A stretch of 64,000 nt of DNA, from assembly GCA_015680685.1 (NCBI GenBank), contig MNCI01005835.1:403173-467172 (forward strand), in the 5' to 3' direction. The position numbers and the translations under genes were made by a program. Numbering within the stretch: the stretch's first letter is position 1; the number at the start of each line of letters is the position of its first letter. The notes beneath the pieces are model-generated. The model made no database searches. It had not been told where the DNA came from and was given only the letters and a program-made list of their open reading frames with translations. Origin of the DNA: Gnetum montanum. Lineage: Eukaryota; Streptophyta; Gnetopsida; Gnetales; Gnetaceae. Shown piece after piece: positions 24,515 through 36,904 of this stretch.

Positions 24515-24704
24515 TTTTCTATGGTGATGTAACAATGAGGTGTTAGCCTAGTGGTAAGATACTTAATTTGAAGCTCCAGGTCATGGGTTCAATTCTCATG
24601 GGTAATGTTGAGTTATATAAAGTTCTAATTGCACTATATATCTTAGGGTGTACCTATGTTTCACTTATTTGGGATTCCAACACCCCATTTTCTATGATGA
24701 TTTA
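24515..24704 (+). mobile_element. tRNA-derived SINE with target-site duplication
   Basis: The body is about 24532-24687. A box: ttagcctagtggtaaga at about 24543. B box: ggtcatgggttcaattctc at about 24579. They lie at the spacing of a pol III promoter. A tRNA-unrelated part follows and ends gggattccaacacccc. It is flanked by 17-bp repeats differing at two positions (24515-24531 and 24688-24704, ttttctatg-tgat-ta). It carries no coding capacity and would depend on a LINE for movement. The same family is present as a dimer at 8237-8535. Confidence 0.8.
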
Positions 24705-25535
24705 TATCTCAACTCACAATGTTTTAAATACTTATTTTACGTATTTTAGGAAATCTCAACTTTTCTACTTATGATATCCAACTTAGCAACATTTTTAAGT
24801 GGACATATACTTACAAACTTGTACAATCTTGTAAATGCATCAGCTATTCTTAAAGAATCCAAAATACAAGACAAATTAGAAAAGAAGATACCAAATAATG
24901 GTTATGTGAATTCAAAAGTAAAACATTTCAAATCCACTATACAATCTATGAATACATTACTTGCATTTAAGTATTGACTTTAATTTAAGAATGAGACAAG
25001 AAGCCAAAGATTTTTCTTATATTACATGTGTTTTTTTCTTATATTGTGAGTACCCATTTGAGACAACATTATAATGTTACAAGAAAAAACTTTATGATTT
25101 GTTTTTTGCTACCCCCATTAATGCTTGGTCAATTTGTGAAGTCTATCTTTATTTTTCATGAAAATGTAATATTTGTCCAATAGATCCTATGGGTCTTTGG
25201 ATGCAATAAAGCTTCAATTTAAATTTCAAATCTCATCACATGTATATTTCTGCTATTCAATAAATCCAAAGGACCTACATATGCAATAGAATTTAGGTTT
25301 TAGTTTCAATAAAGAATTTATTTGCTATGGTAAGGGATTTGTTATTTCTCCTTCTATAAAAATCCTTAAAGCTCTTGTAAATATCTTCTTTGATGATTGT
25401 TTTTTTTAATTTTGGATATTATCTTAATTTTTAATACCCTAAACTAATATATGATAGCTTTTTATTATTGATATTAGAATCATTAATAATATTTGTTCAT
25501 CAATGAAATAAAGTTTAGAAGATGGCTTCTAATGA
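24705..25535. other. no recognisable gene
   Basis: AT-rich interval with short ORFs only; no motif or element boundary recognised. Confidence 0.5.
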
Positions 25536-26400
25536 TTAGATGAATATTAAAATGCAAATAGTTACTTCTACTTAAAGATTTTAAAATGGAATCTAAGTAA
25601 AAAAACCCTAAAATTATTCAAGTTCCAAAAGCTAAACAAGAAAGTACTATAACAAAGGTTACAAGATATAAGAAAATTTAGGTAAAATTAAAGATTTGTT
25701 TATTGTGAGCAAAGATGTGTTAGAAGATTAATGGATTAGAAGCTAAGTTCTCTATCCAAGAAGCTCACAATGAAGCAAATTAAACATAGGAGTAGCTTAA
25801 AAATCATAAAATAAAAAAAATGCATAGAAGTTAAAATTAATAAATTGAAAGTTATTATTAAAGTGGATTCAAGAGAAAAGGTAACTTGAATAAAATGATG
25901 AAATGAAAAAGAAAAAACTCATATGAAAGTAGTGATTTGTAAACTTCTTGATAAAAAAAGAGAAAAGAAGAAAAAGATCATAATATTCGTTACATTGGAA
26001 TAGAGGAAAAAAGAAAATGAAGATCTATTTCTAGGAGTGACAGTAGTAATAAACAAAATGATGGACATTAAATCACATAAAATTAAACATGTAGTCCATT
26101 CTCTACCTAAAAATGATAACCCTAGATATATTGTTATCAAATATCATGACATACATCACATATCCAAAGTTTAGAAACATCATAACTACTTAAAGGATCA
26201 TATAATTTGGATCAATGAAGATCTTACAAAAAGGGAACTTGCAAAAAGATTTGTAGAATGGAATAAAGTAAAAGAAGTGAGAGAAAAAAATTTTATGTTA
26301 TTTTTGGATGCACAAGGTAATATAGTAATTATCAAAATTATATATTTGAAAAATTTCACAAAAAAGATATAATGTCTACTTTATGGATTTTTAAATATTG
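25536..26400 (+). pseudogene. LINE ORF1-like relic (RRM/coiled-coil type)
   Basis: A decayed plus-strand frame gives a basic Lys-rich region, then KHVVHSLPKNDNPRYIVIKY at about 26072-26130, and further on IIWINEDLTKRELAKRF and LFLDAQGN. The order HxLP-PR-I-V-KF, then I-I-EDL, then a D-G end matches the C-terminal RNA-binding part of L1-type ORF1 proteins. In-frame stops occur throughout. The expected endonuclease and RT of the same strand do not follow. Instead a LINE in the opposite direction begins at about 26450. Confidence 0.5.
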
Positions 26401-26449
26401 ATGGATTAACATAATATAAGGTGAAGGTGTTATATAATATATCTTTCTT

Positions 26450-29400
26450 TAATAGATTAACATGTTTAGTATTATTAATATTTAGAAAAATGAAACCTCT
26501 CTAGAAATTTTTGAGTACTAGATAATAAACCTCCTCTAATAGAATATAAATAATAATGCTTCTTTCCTAATGTGTTCAATAAAGTTTAGCCAAGACTTTA
26601 TCTTTGATAGTCTTCCGAAACAACGTTTTCTTTAAAGGAAGATCCTCCATTACAATATTCCATGAATAAAGCCATAATTTTTCTTAATGCAACTATCCTT
26701 TTTCTTGTGTCGCATTCATTATCTTCTTAACATAATTGACTTCCTCCATATGACTTAATTTTTTAGTATATGTAATAAATTGACAAATGTCCTTAACTTG
26801 AAGAGGAAGAAAATCTATTTCTAAAAGCAAAATATTATAAGCAATTTGCCATTTTACTTGAAATTCACTATCTAGGAACTATTTTTGAATAAGCTTTAAT
26901 TTTTTTCAATTATGTGTAGAAAGAGAAAGTGCCCATGCAACATGCCCATATAACAATACAAATTTGAATAAGATTATAAAATAGTTTTCTTTTTATTTCA
27001 TATGCCAAAATTTGTTTTCTAGTGTAATTATTTCTTAGAGAAAATAGAGCATGTATGCCACTTAGAACAGTCTAAGAAATAAGGTATTCCAACTATAATT
27101 ACTAGTAAATTCAACTCCTACATATTTATAAGATTCATAAATTTCAAGTCTTCCTCGCCTTCCCCTCTCCCCCAAAGCACCCCACCAACAGTACACCACA
27201 CACCGCCACACACCCCTCCCCCCACCCCCATATATANNNNNNNNNNNNNNNNNNNNNNNNNNNNNNNNNNNNNNNNNNNNNNNNNNNNNNNNNNNNNNNN
27301 NNNNNNNNNNNNNNNNNNNNNNNNNNNNNNNNNNNNNNNNNNNNNNNNNNNNNNNNNNNNNNNNNNNNNNNNNNNNNNNNNNNNNNNNNNNNNNNNNNNN
27401 NNNNNNNNNNNNNNNNNNNNNNNNNNNNNNNNNNNNNNNNNNNNNNNNNNNNNNNNNNNNNNNNNNNNNNNNNNNNNNNNNNNNNNNNNNNNNNNNNNNN
27501 NNNNNNNNNNNNNNNNNNNNNNNNNNNNNNNNNNNNNNNNNNNNNNNNNNNNNNNNNNNNNNNNNNNNNNNNNNNNNNNNNNNNNNCCCCCACCCCCATA
27601 TATATATATATATATATAATTTCTATTTTTAGTACCACAAATTATAATTTTAATATTATCAATATTGACTTTCATACTGTAATGGTTGTAGAAGTCATGG
27701 AAGATTTGAAACATATAATTTAATCTTGTAACTGAATTTGCAATCAAGGCCCCAACATCTATAAAGAGATGTTTAAAAATAATCCATGCACTGACACAAC
27801 ATGATTAAAAGAATTTTACATCCATTCCTCCAATCAATCTATAAATATGCCAAAAAGGATAAGGAACAAAGGACAACCATGTTTTACTACTATTGAAATA
27901 TTGATAATTGTTTTCTTTCCAATAATATTATCTTCAATAAGAATGCTAATTGTCTCGTAGATTCTTTTAGTAGTAGAAAGGAGTTCTGAAATATAAATGC
28001 TATTCAATCTCTTCCATAATTTATCTCAAGCAACAAAATTATAAACCTTTGAAAAATCAACAAAATAGATAAAAATATTATTGCTAAGACTATGCACTTT
28101 CTCCACACTAACATAAAGTTATTAAATAGTCTATAATAGTATAATTCCTCCTAAATCTTGCGCTTGCAACTAAGTACGAAGACCTTGTATTTTGCCTAGG
28201 AACTAATTTTATTCTCCAAAATAGTGCCCACTAGCTTTGTGAATAATGAATTGATTGCAATTAATTAATAATTATTGAGATTTATACTATCTCACTTCTT
28301 AAAATGCAAGACTGCTCAACTAGAATACTAAGAGTGATCCAAACCATGTCGAAGCCCTTTACTAATAAGATTGCAAATTGCTTTTACTAATAGGCCACCC
28401 TATTTAAGAAGCTTTGCATATAATCTATTGACACTAACACCGTTTCTAGAAGATGATCTTTCAATTCCTACAATAACATCATTAAAGGATAACTCAAGAA
28501 CATTAGAGCTATCTTGCAAAGTAGGGGGAGCCTCTTGATTTAAAATGTTATTGAAAAAATTCGAAGTAGTAGATAAGGAAAAATCCTAATTATTTTGTTG
28601 TGTGCCTCAAAAGAAATTCAATTTTGGATTAGATTTAAGTTCATTGATCATTCTTTCTTGTTTTTCTTTAATGAACTTCCTCTTTTGAAATCAAATAAGC
28701 TTGTTATAATTCAAGTTGTACAAGAAGGATCTCAATTTGAATCTAAAACAGTTGTTAAACAATTAGCATCAAATCAAGGTTTCTTTTGGAAATAGGCCTC
28801 TTTTTAATCTATACTTGACAAAAAGAATATTAGTCAAATCTAGCTCATTATCATTGTTAATTAATACATTTGCCACTCTTTTTTGGAAATCCTAACAAAG
28901 GTCTTTTGTAAGACAAGGTGTTGCATTTCTCTTAGTGGATATGGCTAATAAAAGCAACAATAGTGAATTTAAGATAATAACGAGAAGATTTTGAAGTTTT
29001 CTCCTACTTTAAAGTTTTTCACTACATCTATATTATCATGAGTAGACAAGAGAAGATCAATGCAAGAGTTACCTTGGTGCCCAATAAAGGTGAAATGAGA
29101 GTAGGAAGGAAATTTGCTAATGTCATTAAGGATTACAAAATCAAAACAATGATCCTCTAAAAAATGAACACACCTTTAATTTGTAATATGATTAGTAGAT
29201 GATCTAGTATGAACTAAAAAGAGCTTTTCATTGAACTTTAAATGAGGATTCTAAACAAAACTTTGGATTTGATATTATCCAACACTAGCATTAAAATTCC
29301 CACAAATAAAAACTTTACCAAGCATAAAGAATTCTATAGTATCTTGACCCAAGTATTGAAAAGGATGCTCTCATGAAAGATTAGTAGAATTATAAATAGA

Positions 29401-30210
29401 AGAATATTTCGAAGTAAAATAATAAAAAACATTATAGAAAACCTTTGAAATGCCTTGAACTTTAACCCACAGATATTACTTATTATCATCAAATTTGTAC
29501 ACCTTAATGGAATGATCTTTGGACTTTTTAATTAAACAAGCAAGACTACTAGAAAGTCCACTCCTTGCTTTGGAATGCTTATTTCCAATAGAAATGATAT
29601 GAAAGCCTAGAATAGAGACAATCGGAGAATTTTCTTCTTCCCAAGTTTTAGCAATAATAAATAGATCAAAATCAATAAAAAATAACTAGTATCTAAGATA
29701 GCAACTTTATTATCCAATGAACCTTCAACATTAAGAAAACTATATGTAATAGAAGAAAATCTCTATTTTTGGGTATTTTCCCTCTCCTTGATGAGTACAA
29801 AAAATTTAGACTTCAAATAAGCAATTTTACCTTTAAGATGTGTTTGTTTAACTTTTTGTCATTCGTTATGCTTTTTTGCATTTTTTTTGGTCAAATCTTC
29901 ATTAATCCAAACCTACTATCCTTTCAAGATACTTCTATTTTTTCAAACCTTATATCTTCTAAGCCAATTAGTAAATTTAATAAGAATCTACTAATGTTTA
30001 TCCCCCTTTGAACCAAGTTTATATGTATTAATAATCAATATCAAAGAAATGTGCATTTTTTACAGAAATTTGCATGACCTGTAGAAGATCCTCACCCTTT
30101 TCTTCAAAAATTTTCACAAATCGAATATTCTAAACCTTGCCACATTTTTTCTTTATCTTCACACATTATCTCAGTAATTGCAAAGCTAACTGCTTCTATA
30201 CCTGAGTGAC
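26450..30210 (-). pseudogene. LINE on minus strand: endonuclease and reverse transcriptase, with assembly gap
   Basis: Read on the minus strand: an apurinic-type endonuclease from about 29740 to 28900 with IIAKTWEEEN, VFICGNFNASVG (about 29320-29285) and HFTFIGHQGNSCIDLLLS (about 29110-29050), then RT with FVDFSKVYNFV (about 28060-28025), SMKVNIDNIKIIICGTKNRN (about 27690-27625), YIYVGVEF and LLYGHVAWAL. This is the same LINE type as the fossil at 10490-19800. Stops are frequent. The 350-base gap at 27237-27586 lies between the RT and its tail, inside a C-rich and TA microsatellite. The frames that appear to cross the gap are artefacts. Confidence 0.75.
27160..27620. repeat. C-rich and (TA)n microsatellite flanking an assembly gap (Ns at 27237-27586)
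   Basis: Both sides of the gap carry cccccacccccatatata, so the unassembled part is probably more of the same simple repeat. True length is unknown. Confidence 0.8.
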
Positions 30211-31893
30211 TATTTGTTATTTTTTATTTAAAAGAATCTAACTTTGACTGCAAAGAATCAATATTAGCATGAGTGAGCATTTGTCATTTTTTATTCAAGC
30301 ATAATAAGATGTACAATTTTACTATATGACATGAACACATGGACATAATTTCATGTTACAAATATCTTGGCCTAGAATGCTCCTGGAATTACAAATGAAA
30401 ATAGTGCATTACTCAAAGATTTGCAAGTATTTTGCAAGCCTTATTAGCTTTAAAAAGTAAATATAAGAAGAAATCTATTTTAGCTTAAGATATCTAAGAA
30501 ATAAAAAACTCTACAATACCATTGTCCTTCTCTATCAAATAAATATTGGAAAACTATAGAAAAAAATTCAGAAGTTTGAAGAATTTAAAGTGAATAGATA
30601 GACATATGATAGTATGCTTCTTGAAGCATAGATGATGCCATTAGAGCTTGAAGCTATTTGCCACTTTATAGCCTATAAACATGTAATCTTTCTACTTCCT
30701 TGAAACTCATGATAAAGAATGGCTTTACAAGAGAGTTATATGATCTTAATAAATGGAATATTCAAACATACATTCTTTATTAGGCTTCAAAATAATTTCA
30801 CATATTAGTAAACCTAATATTTCAGAAACCTAAAGAAAATGAAGAAGGAAAAAAAATCCCTATTTTGAGACCTTAATTTAAAGACAAACTATTTATCTCT
30901 CCCATTCTTCACCCTTTACTATGTAAAGTTGATGGAGCACAAATAAGATCATGTCATTGTTCAAAACAAGTAAATGGCTCAAAATTCCTCTAAAGGAAAT
31001 AAAATATGTCGACTCTCCTCCACACAGCATTAATGATGAATACTGCATTTTCATGCACAATTTGATTGATTTGTTCCGCTCTAATTTGCGATACTGCAAA
31101 ATTGCACTTTTGGCTGATTTTGTCCGCTTTGTAATTTTTTTGCGATCCAACACATCCAGAGAGTTTATAAACATAATAAAATTTATGGTTTCAGTTTCAT
31201 TTATGCAACATGCAATTCCAGCCAAGCTTTGCTGTACTGCATAGGAAATAAGCATTTGCTATTGGTAAACCCGATTAAGTGTTTCATGTACAGTTCATAT
31301 GCATAGTTTCTTTAGACAGCTTTCCTGTTATCACGGTCCACGGTTCAGATTTTAAACGTGAATAAACTCTGAAAGAATTCGAGGAAAGTATACTAAGCAT
31401 CGTTGAAAGTGTTTCTTGAAAGTGTTTCTTTCTGTTATAGGCAGAAATCGTAGTTGTTGCCCCTACTAGAGCTAAGACTGCAAATTTCGGTATTCCATTT
31501 GGGGTTTAACTCGTAATTTATTCATAGAGTAGCTTATCCTGTGTTTGAAATTTCACTCACGGAAGTCAGTAAATGGAATACTGAAGTTAGTAAATAAAAA
31601 ATTTACCCAACAAAATAGAGTAGTTGATCTTGAAGGCCTTGTACAGTTCTCGCACAAACTCGCCACCAAAACGTTTACAGAAAAAACTCAGTTTAAGGGT
31701 ACCAAGAACATGAAACTTAACGTTGGTGCTCTTAAACACCACCCAACCTTTCTTTTTAAAGACAGTATACTCGGAACTTTGAATTGCAGATGCACGAAGC
31801 CGGGGTTTTTTAAAGACGCAGATAACAACCGTTTACTTTGCATACAAGAAAACCAACCGTACATTAATAACAACGATATGCTTACGATATAAA
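30211..31893. other. unique sequence, no gene assigned
   Basis: Before the copia insertion this was continuous with 36680 onward. ORFs at 31545-31892 (plus) and 30893-31255 (minus) are open but show no domain I know, and I do not call them genes. Confidence 0.5.
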
Positions 31894-31898
31894 GGTTA
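31894..31898. repeat. target-site duplication of the copia element (left)
   Basis: GGTTA, identical to 36675-36679 on the other side. Confidence 0.9.
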
Positions 31899-32289
31899 TG
31901 GTAGCAGATCTGGCAGCAAAATATGAAATGAGATGAAAATAAAGAGCAATTGAACGACAGGTAATTGCAGAAAAATCTTATTATTAACAACGGAAATAAC
32001 AAGCTTCTCTCTTCATCACAAGGAGAGAACAAGAAGAAGCCTCTCTCTCATGCAATGGGAGAACTCTTAACTCTGACGATTTATGATGGATCCCAGGGCA
32101 GACTTAAATAGCTTCACCCGGGTTACAAAATTGGAAACAGCAAAAATTAACTGAAATAGAACTTTTAGAAGTGTGATGTTATCTTTTAGGAAAATTCAAA
32201 AAACTATCAACAATAGAAACAGAAAGTGCAGTTTATGAATTAGCAACTGCTAGTTCAGTGCTGTATTACCGCTTCAGTTAGTTGTTTCC
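31899..32289 (-). repeat. 3' LTR of the copia element, inner end deleted
   Basis: Matches 36278-36670 closely but stops at gttgtttcc (32289). The last four bases (aaca on this strand) and the polypurine tract that should adjoin are missing. Polymerase sequence follows at once. Confidence 0.88.
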
Positions 32290-35200
32290 GTATCTTCTGC
32301 ATAGCCACACTTCCATCTTCTACTACATTACGAACAAAGTGAAATTGTACACCTATGTGTTTAGTCCTTGAATGAAAAGCTGGATTCTTTGCAATATGTA
32401 AGGTGCTTTGATTATCACAAAACAAAGGAATCTTCTCCTGTTTGTGTCCAAGCTCCTCTGACAACCTTTGAATCCAAATGGCTTCCTTGCAAGCTTGGGT
32501 AGCTGCCATGTATTCTGCTTCTGTTGTAGATAATGCGACTACTGTTTGCAATCTTGATACCCAACTAATAGCTCCTCCTGCAAGTGTAAACACATAACCT
32601 GTAGTAGATTTTCTTTTATCTGGATCACCTGCAAAATCTGAATCCACATAACCTTTAATAGTAAATTCAGATCCTCCATAACATAATGCAACATCTGAGG
32701 TACCCTTAATGTATCTCAGGATTCTCTTAACAGCACTCCAATGCTCTCGTCCAGGGTTTGCCATGTACCGACTGACTACTCCCACTGCTTGTGCAATGTC
32801 TGGTCTTGTACAAATCATAGCAAACATTAGGCTTCCCACTGCTGATGCATATGGTACTCGAGACATCTCATTCCTCTCTACTTCAGTGCTAGGACACATC
32901 GCGGAGGATAATTTGAAAGTAACAGGAAGTGGGGTAGATATTGGCTTACAATCTTGCATGTTGAAGCGTCGCAAGATCTTACCCAAGTAATTTTTCTGAG
33001 AAAGCCAAATCTTCTTGTTATTTCTGTCTCGGTGAATTTGCATCCCTAGAATCTTGTTTGCTGGTCCCAAGTCTTTCATATCAAATTCCCTAGCCAACTG
33101 TGCCTTCAATTCTTGGATTTGCTCTTTGTTGGGACCTACAACCAACATGTCATCCACATACAATAGCAAAATGATGAAATCTTCATCAAACCTCTTGAAA
33201 TACGTACAAGGGTCTGCATTGAGTCTATTGTACCCAAGGCTCATGATATACGAGTCAAATCTCTTGTACCAACACCTTGGTGCCTGTTTGAGACCGTACA
33301 GAGATTTGTTCAACCTGCAAACCAAGTTCTCTTTGCCTTCTTCTGCAAAACCTTCTGGTTGGAGCATATAAATCTCTTCTTCAAGATCTCCATGCAGAAA
33401 AGCAGTTTTCACATCTAGTTGTTCTAGATGTAGATCAAATGTAGCACACATTGCTAGGACTACTCTGACTGTTGTAAGTCTAACCACAGGAGAAAATATC
33501 TCATTGAAGTCAATTCCTTCTTTTTGAGCATATCCCTTTACCACCAATCTTGCACGATATCGCTCCACTTGGTCATTACTATCACGTTTGATCTTGTAGA
33601 CCCATTTGTTTCCAATAGCCTTTCTTCCTTGTGGTAGTGTAACAAGATCCCATGTCTTGTTTTTGTGTAAAGCTTCAATCTCCTCTTGCATTGCTACCAT
33701 CCACAAAGACACATCTGGACTTTTGAGAGCTTCATGTAAAGTTGAGGGCTCTCCATCCTCCGTTAAAAGGCAATATGCAACATTACTTTCAGTAACATAA
33801 TCTGAGTGCCAAGTTGGTGATCTTTTTACCCGAGATGACCGACGAACTTCATTAGCTTCAAACTTGACTGGTCCTGTCTCTTCACACATTGATGTTGCTT
33901 CAAAAGGAACTGGATCTTCAACTTTTGTCTTATCTTCTACCTGAATTTTAGTAGTCTCTGAATTCTCCTTTGAAGTGCTAGCATCTCCCTTCTCTTGCAT
34001 TTTATCTTCTACAAATATCACATCTCTGCTGATGACAACCTTGCGGGTAGTGGGATCCCACAGGCGATACCCCTTAACTCCGTCAGCATACCCTAAGAAG
34101 ATACATTTCCTGGACTTTGGGTCCAACTTTGATCTTTCTTGGTCACTATACATCACATACACAGAACTTCCAAATGTATGGAGATGAGAATAAACAGCTG
34201 GCTTACCAGTCCACATTTCTATTGGTGTTTTTAGATCAATCGCAGTTGATGGAGATCGATTGACTAAATAGCAGGCCGTATTAACTGCTTCTGCCCATAA
34301 GGACTTGGTTAGATCTGCATCCTTCAACATTGATCTTGTTTTTTCCAACAAGGTTCTATTCATCCGTTCTGCCACTCCATTTTGTTGAGGAGTGTGTGCC
34401 ACTGTGAACTGCCTCTTAATGCCTTCTTGCTGACAAAATGCATTAAATTCATCAGTTTTATATTCTCCTCCATTATCTGTCCTTAGACACTTGATCCTTT
34501 GTTCGGACTCAAGTTTTACTTGCGCTTTAAAAACTTTGAAGACTGAAAAGACATCTGCCTTCCTTTTGATTGGATACACCCAACATCTCCTGGAGAAATC
34601 ATCAATGAAAGATACAAAGTATCTTGCTCCTCCTAGGGAAGCCACTGGTGCTTGCCAAACATCAGAGTGCAGCAAGTCTGCCTTCCTTTTGATTGGATAC
34701 ACCCAACATCTCCTGGAGAAATCATCAATGAAAGATACAAAGTATCTTGCTCCTCCTAGGGAAGCCACTGGTGCTTGCCAAACATCAGAGTGCAACAAGT
34801 CCAAGATGCCTCTACTCTTAGCAGTTGATGTCCTAAACTTTAATCTGTGTTGCTTACTAGTAACACAATGCTCACAAAATGGTAAACATACCGAGTTGAG
34901 CCCAGGAAGTAGTTTCTGTTTAGAGAGAATCTGCAAACCTTGTTCTGACATATGACCAAGCTTTCGATGCCACAACATTGTCGATTCTTCTTCCAAACTA
35001 GTTGATGCAACAGAAGACTCTCCCACTTGATGTGTGTTCCCCATAAGCATGTACAGATTTGCAGCAACCTTTTCTGCCTTCATTACCACAAGCGCACCTT
35101 TGGTAATCTTCAGGATGCCATTCTCTATACGAGTTTTGCACCCAACATCATCTAGTTGTCCTAAAGACAGTAGATTTTTCTTCAGGCCCTCCACATGTCG

Positions 35201-36209
35201 TACCTCTTGTATTGTGCGAATAGTGCCATCATACATCTTTATCTTGACAGTACCAATACCAGCGATTTTCAAAGCATGATCATTTCCCATGTACACAGAT
35301 CCTTCTGAGATTGGTTTGTAGTCATAAAACCATTCTCTCCGAGAGGTCATGTGCCATGTTGCTCCTGAATCCAAGATCCAAGCATCAATGAGCTTTTGTC
35401 TGCCTTCAGCAATAGTTGCCTCACTGTATAGAACATCACCGTCATATGAGGTACTTGCCGCATTCCCTTGAGGATTCTTTTCATTTCTCTTCTTGCTCCA
35501 ACACTCCTTCTTTAGGTGTCCTATCTTGCCACAGTTGTAGCAAGTGATGATTTTCTTTCTACTTCTTGACTTGGATCTACGATGAATTTGGTTCCACTTG
35601 GAATTACGTTCCATGGATCTTCCTCTCACCATTGTTAAGGCCTCCACCTTGTTTGCCAACCTATCTTCCTTATTCCTGCATCGACATTCTTCTTCAAGAA
35701 CTGTCGCTGCAACCTCGTCAAAGACAAGATCATCCATAAGGACATTGTTGGTCAAGTTGATGATGAGTTGATCATATGAATCAGGTAGACTTTGAAGTAG
35801 AATTTCTGCACATTCACCTGCATCTACTTTATAGCCCAACGATGTGAGTTGAGCAAATAAAGTATTTAGGGTGTTGATATGGTCAGTTACAGATGAGGTT
35901 TCTGCCATACGAAGAGTGTAAAGTTTTCTCTTCAAGAAGATTTTGTTGTGGAGTGATTTAGCCTCGTATAGCTTGGTCAGAGTGTCCCATATTTCCTTTG
36001 CCGTCTTCTTTTCTGCATTACTTGAAAGAACTCCATCTGCCAATGCTAAATGTAAATTAACAATAGCATTTCCATCCATTTCATTCCACTTGCAGCCTTG
36101 CTCCAATCGCTGCCAGGCAATTATCTTTACGCAGAATTGCCTGTATCTTTATTTTCCACAATGTGAAGTTGCTTCCATTGAACTTCTCTATTTCGTATTT
36201 GCCAGCCAT
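32255..36209 (-). pseudogene. copia gag-pol polyprotein (frameshifted at the start, truncated at the end)
   Basis: The gag ATG is at 36209 (MAGKYEIEKFNGSNF). A one-base shift at about 36110 passes to the long frame that runs open for 1,283 codons to 32255. Domains in order: gag helices; zinc knuckle CYNCGKIGHLKKEC; protease with DSGATWHMTS; integrase with the HRKLGHMS...C..C zinc site, LLHSDVWQ (present twice because of a 41-residue tandem duplication), TDNGGEY and PQQNGVAERMNRT; RT with KWVYKIKR and YVDDMLVVG; RNase H with DSDFAGD, STTEAEYMA and DNQSTLHIA. The protein ends within the LTR (QLTEAVIQH) in place of the usual C-terminus. The enzymes would copy RNA and integrate cDNA; this copy is probably not autonomous. 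Confidence 0.92.
34554..34799 (-). repeat. 123-bp tandem duplication inside copia integrase
   Basis: tctgccttccttttgattgg occurs at 34554 and again at 34677, and each copy continues for 123 bp with almost no difference. The frame is kept, adding 41 residues that repeat the first catalytic Asp region (LLHSDVWQAP to YPIKRKAD). Confidence 0.93.
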
Positions 36210-36264
36210 TTTGTAAAATTCGTATGCACGATCTGCAACACTTCCACGGACTATGAACCTGGAT

Positions 36265-36276
36265 GCTCCGATACCA
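36265..36276 (-). other. primer binding site of the copia element (initiator tRNA-Met)
   Basis: gctccgatacca, complement TGGTATCGGAGC, differs by one base from the usual plant copia site. It is one base from the 5' LTR. Confidence 0.88.
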
Positions 36277-36277
36277 C

Positions 36278-36674
36278 TGTTAGCAGATTTGGCAGCAAAA
36301 TATGAAATGAGATGAAAATAAAGAGCAATTGAACGACAGGTAATTGCAGAAAAATCTTATTATCAACAACGGAAATAACAAGCTTCTCTCTTCATCACAA
36401 GGAGAGAACAAGAAGAAGCCTCTCTCTCATGCAATGGGAGAACTCTTAACTCTGACGATTTATGATGGATCCCAGGGTAGACTTAAATAGCTTCACCCGG
36501 GTTACAAAATTGGAAACAGCAAAAATTAACTGAAATAGAACTTTTAGAAGTCTGATGTTATCGTTAAGGAAAATTCAAAAAACTATCGACAATAGAAACA
36601 GAAAGTGCAGTTTATGAATTAGCAACTGCTAGTTCAGTGCTGTAATCTACCGCTTCAGTTAGTTGTTTCCAACA
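36278..36674 (-). repeat. 5' LTR of the copia element
   Basis: Bounded tgttagcag...ttccaaca, which on the element strand is TGTTGGAA...CTAACA. It is followed by the GGTTA duplication. Confidence 0.92.
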
Positions 36675-36679
36675 GGTTA

Positions 36680-36904
36680 AGATTAAGAGGTTTGTATCCT
36701 CGGGATTTGTAGCACAGCCCCAACCGATATCATGAATCTCTTAATCACTCATTAATCACAAACGGTTATGTAACCTTGAAAGAAATGTCTGTAACTATTC
36801 TACAAAAGATCTTATATAAAACACAGTCGTTCGACAAAATGCACTGTTATGCTGGGATCCACAACATAATCCGTTACTTTTGTACAGCAAAGGAAACCAA
36901 CAGC
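36680..36904. other. flanking unique sequence
   Basis: No gene recognised. It directly continues the sequence that ended at 31893 before the copia element inserted. Confidence 0.5.

Larger units (their letters stand above)
31899..36674 (-). mobile_element. Ty1/copia retrotransposon, nearly complete and recent
   Basis: About 4.8 kb on the minus strand with LTRs of 397 bp (5', right) and 391 bp (3', left), an initiator tRNA-Met PBS, one gag-pol frame, and GGTTA target duplications. The LTRs differ at only about eight to ten sites, so insertion is recent compared with the neighbouring gypsy fossils. Three defects are visible: a frameshift near the gag start, a 123-bp in-frame duplication in integrase, and a 3' deletion fusing RNase H to the LTR. 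Confidence 0.92.

Noticed and set aside
27118-27747. ORFs crossing the first N block
   Set aside because: They consist mostly of unknown residues. Only the flanking LINE residues are real.
31545-31892. 115-codon ORF left of the copia element
   Set aside because: No recognisable domain, promoter or splice signals, and an equally long ORF overlaps on the other strand.
34491-34955. 154-codon plus-strand ORF with an internal repeat
   Set aside because: It is antisense to the duplicated integrase segment of the copia element.
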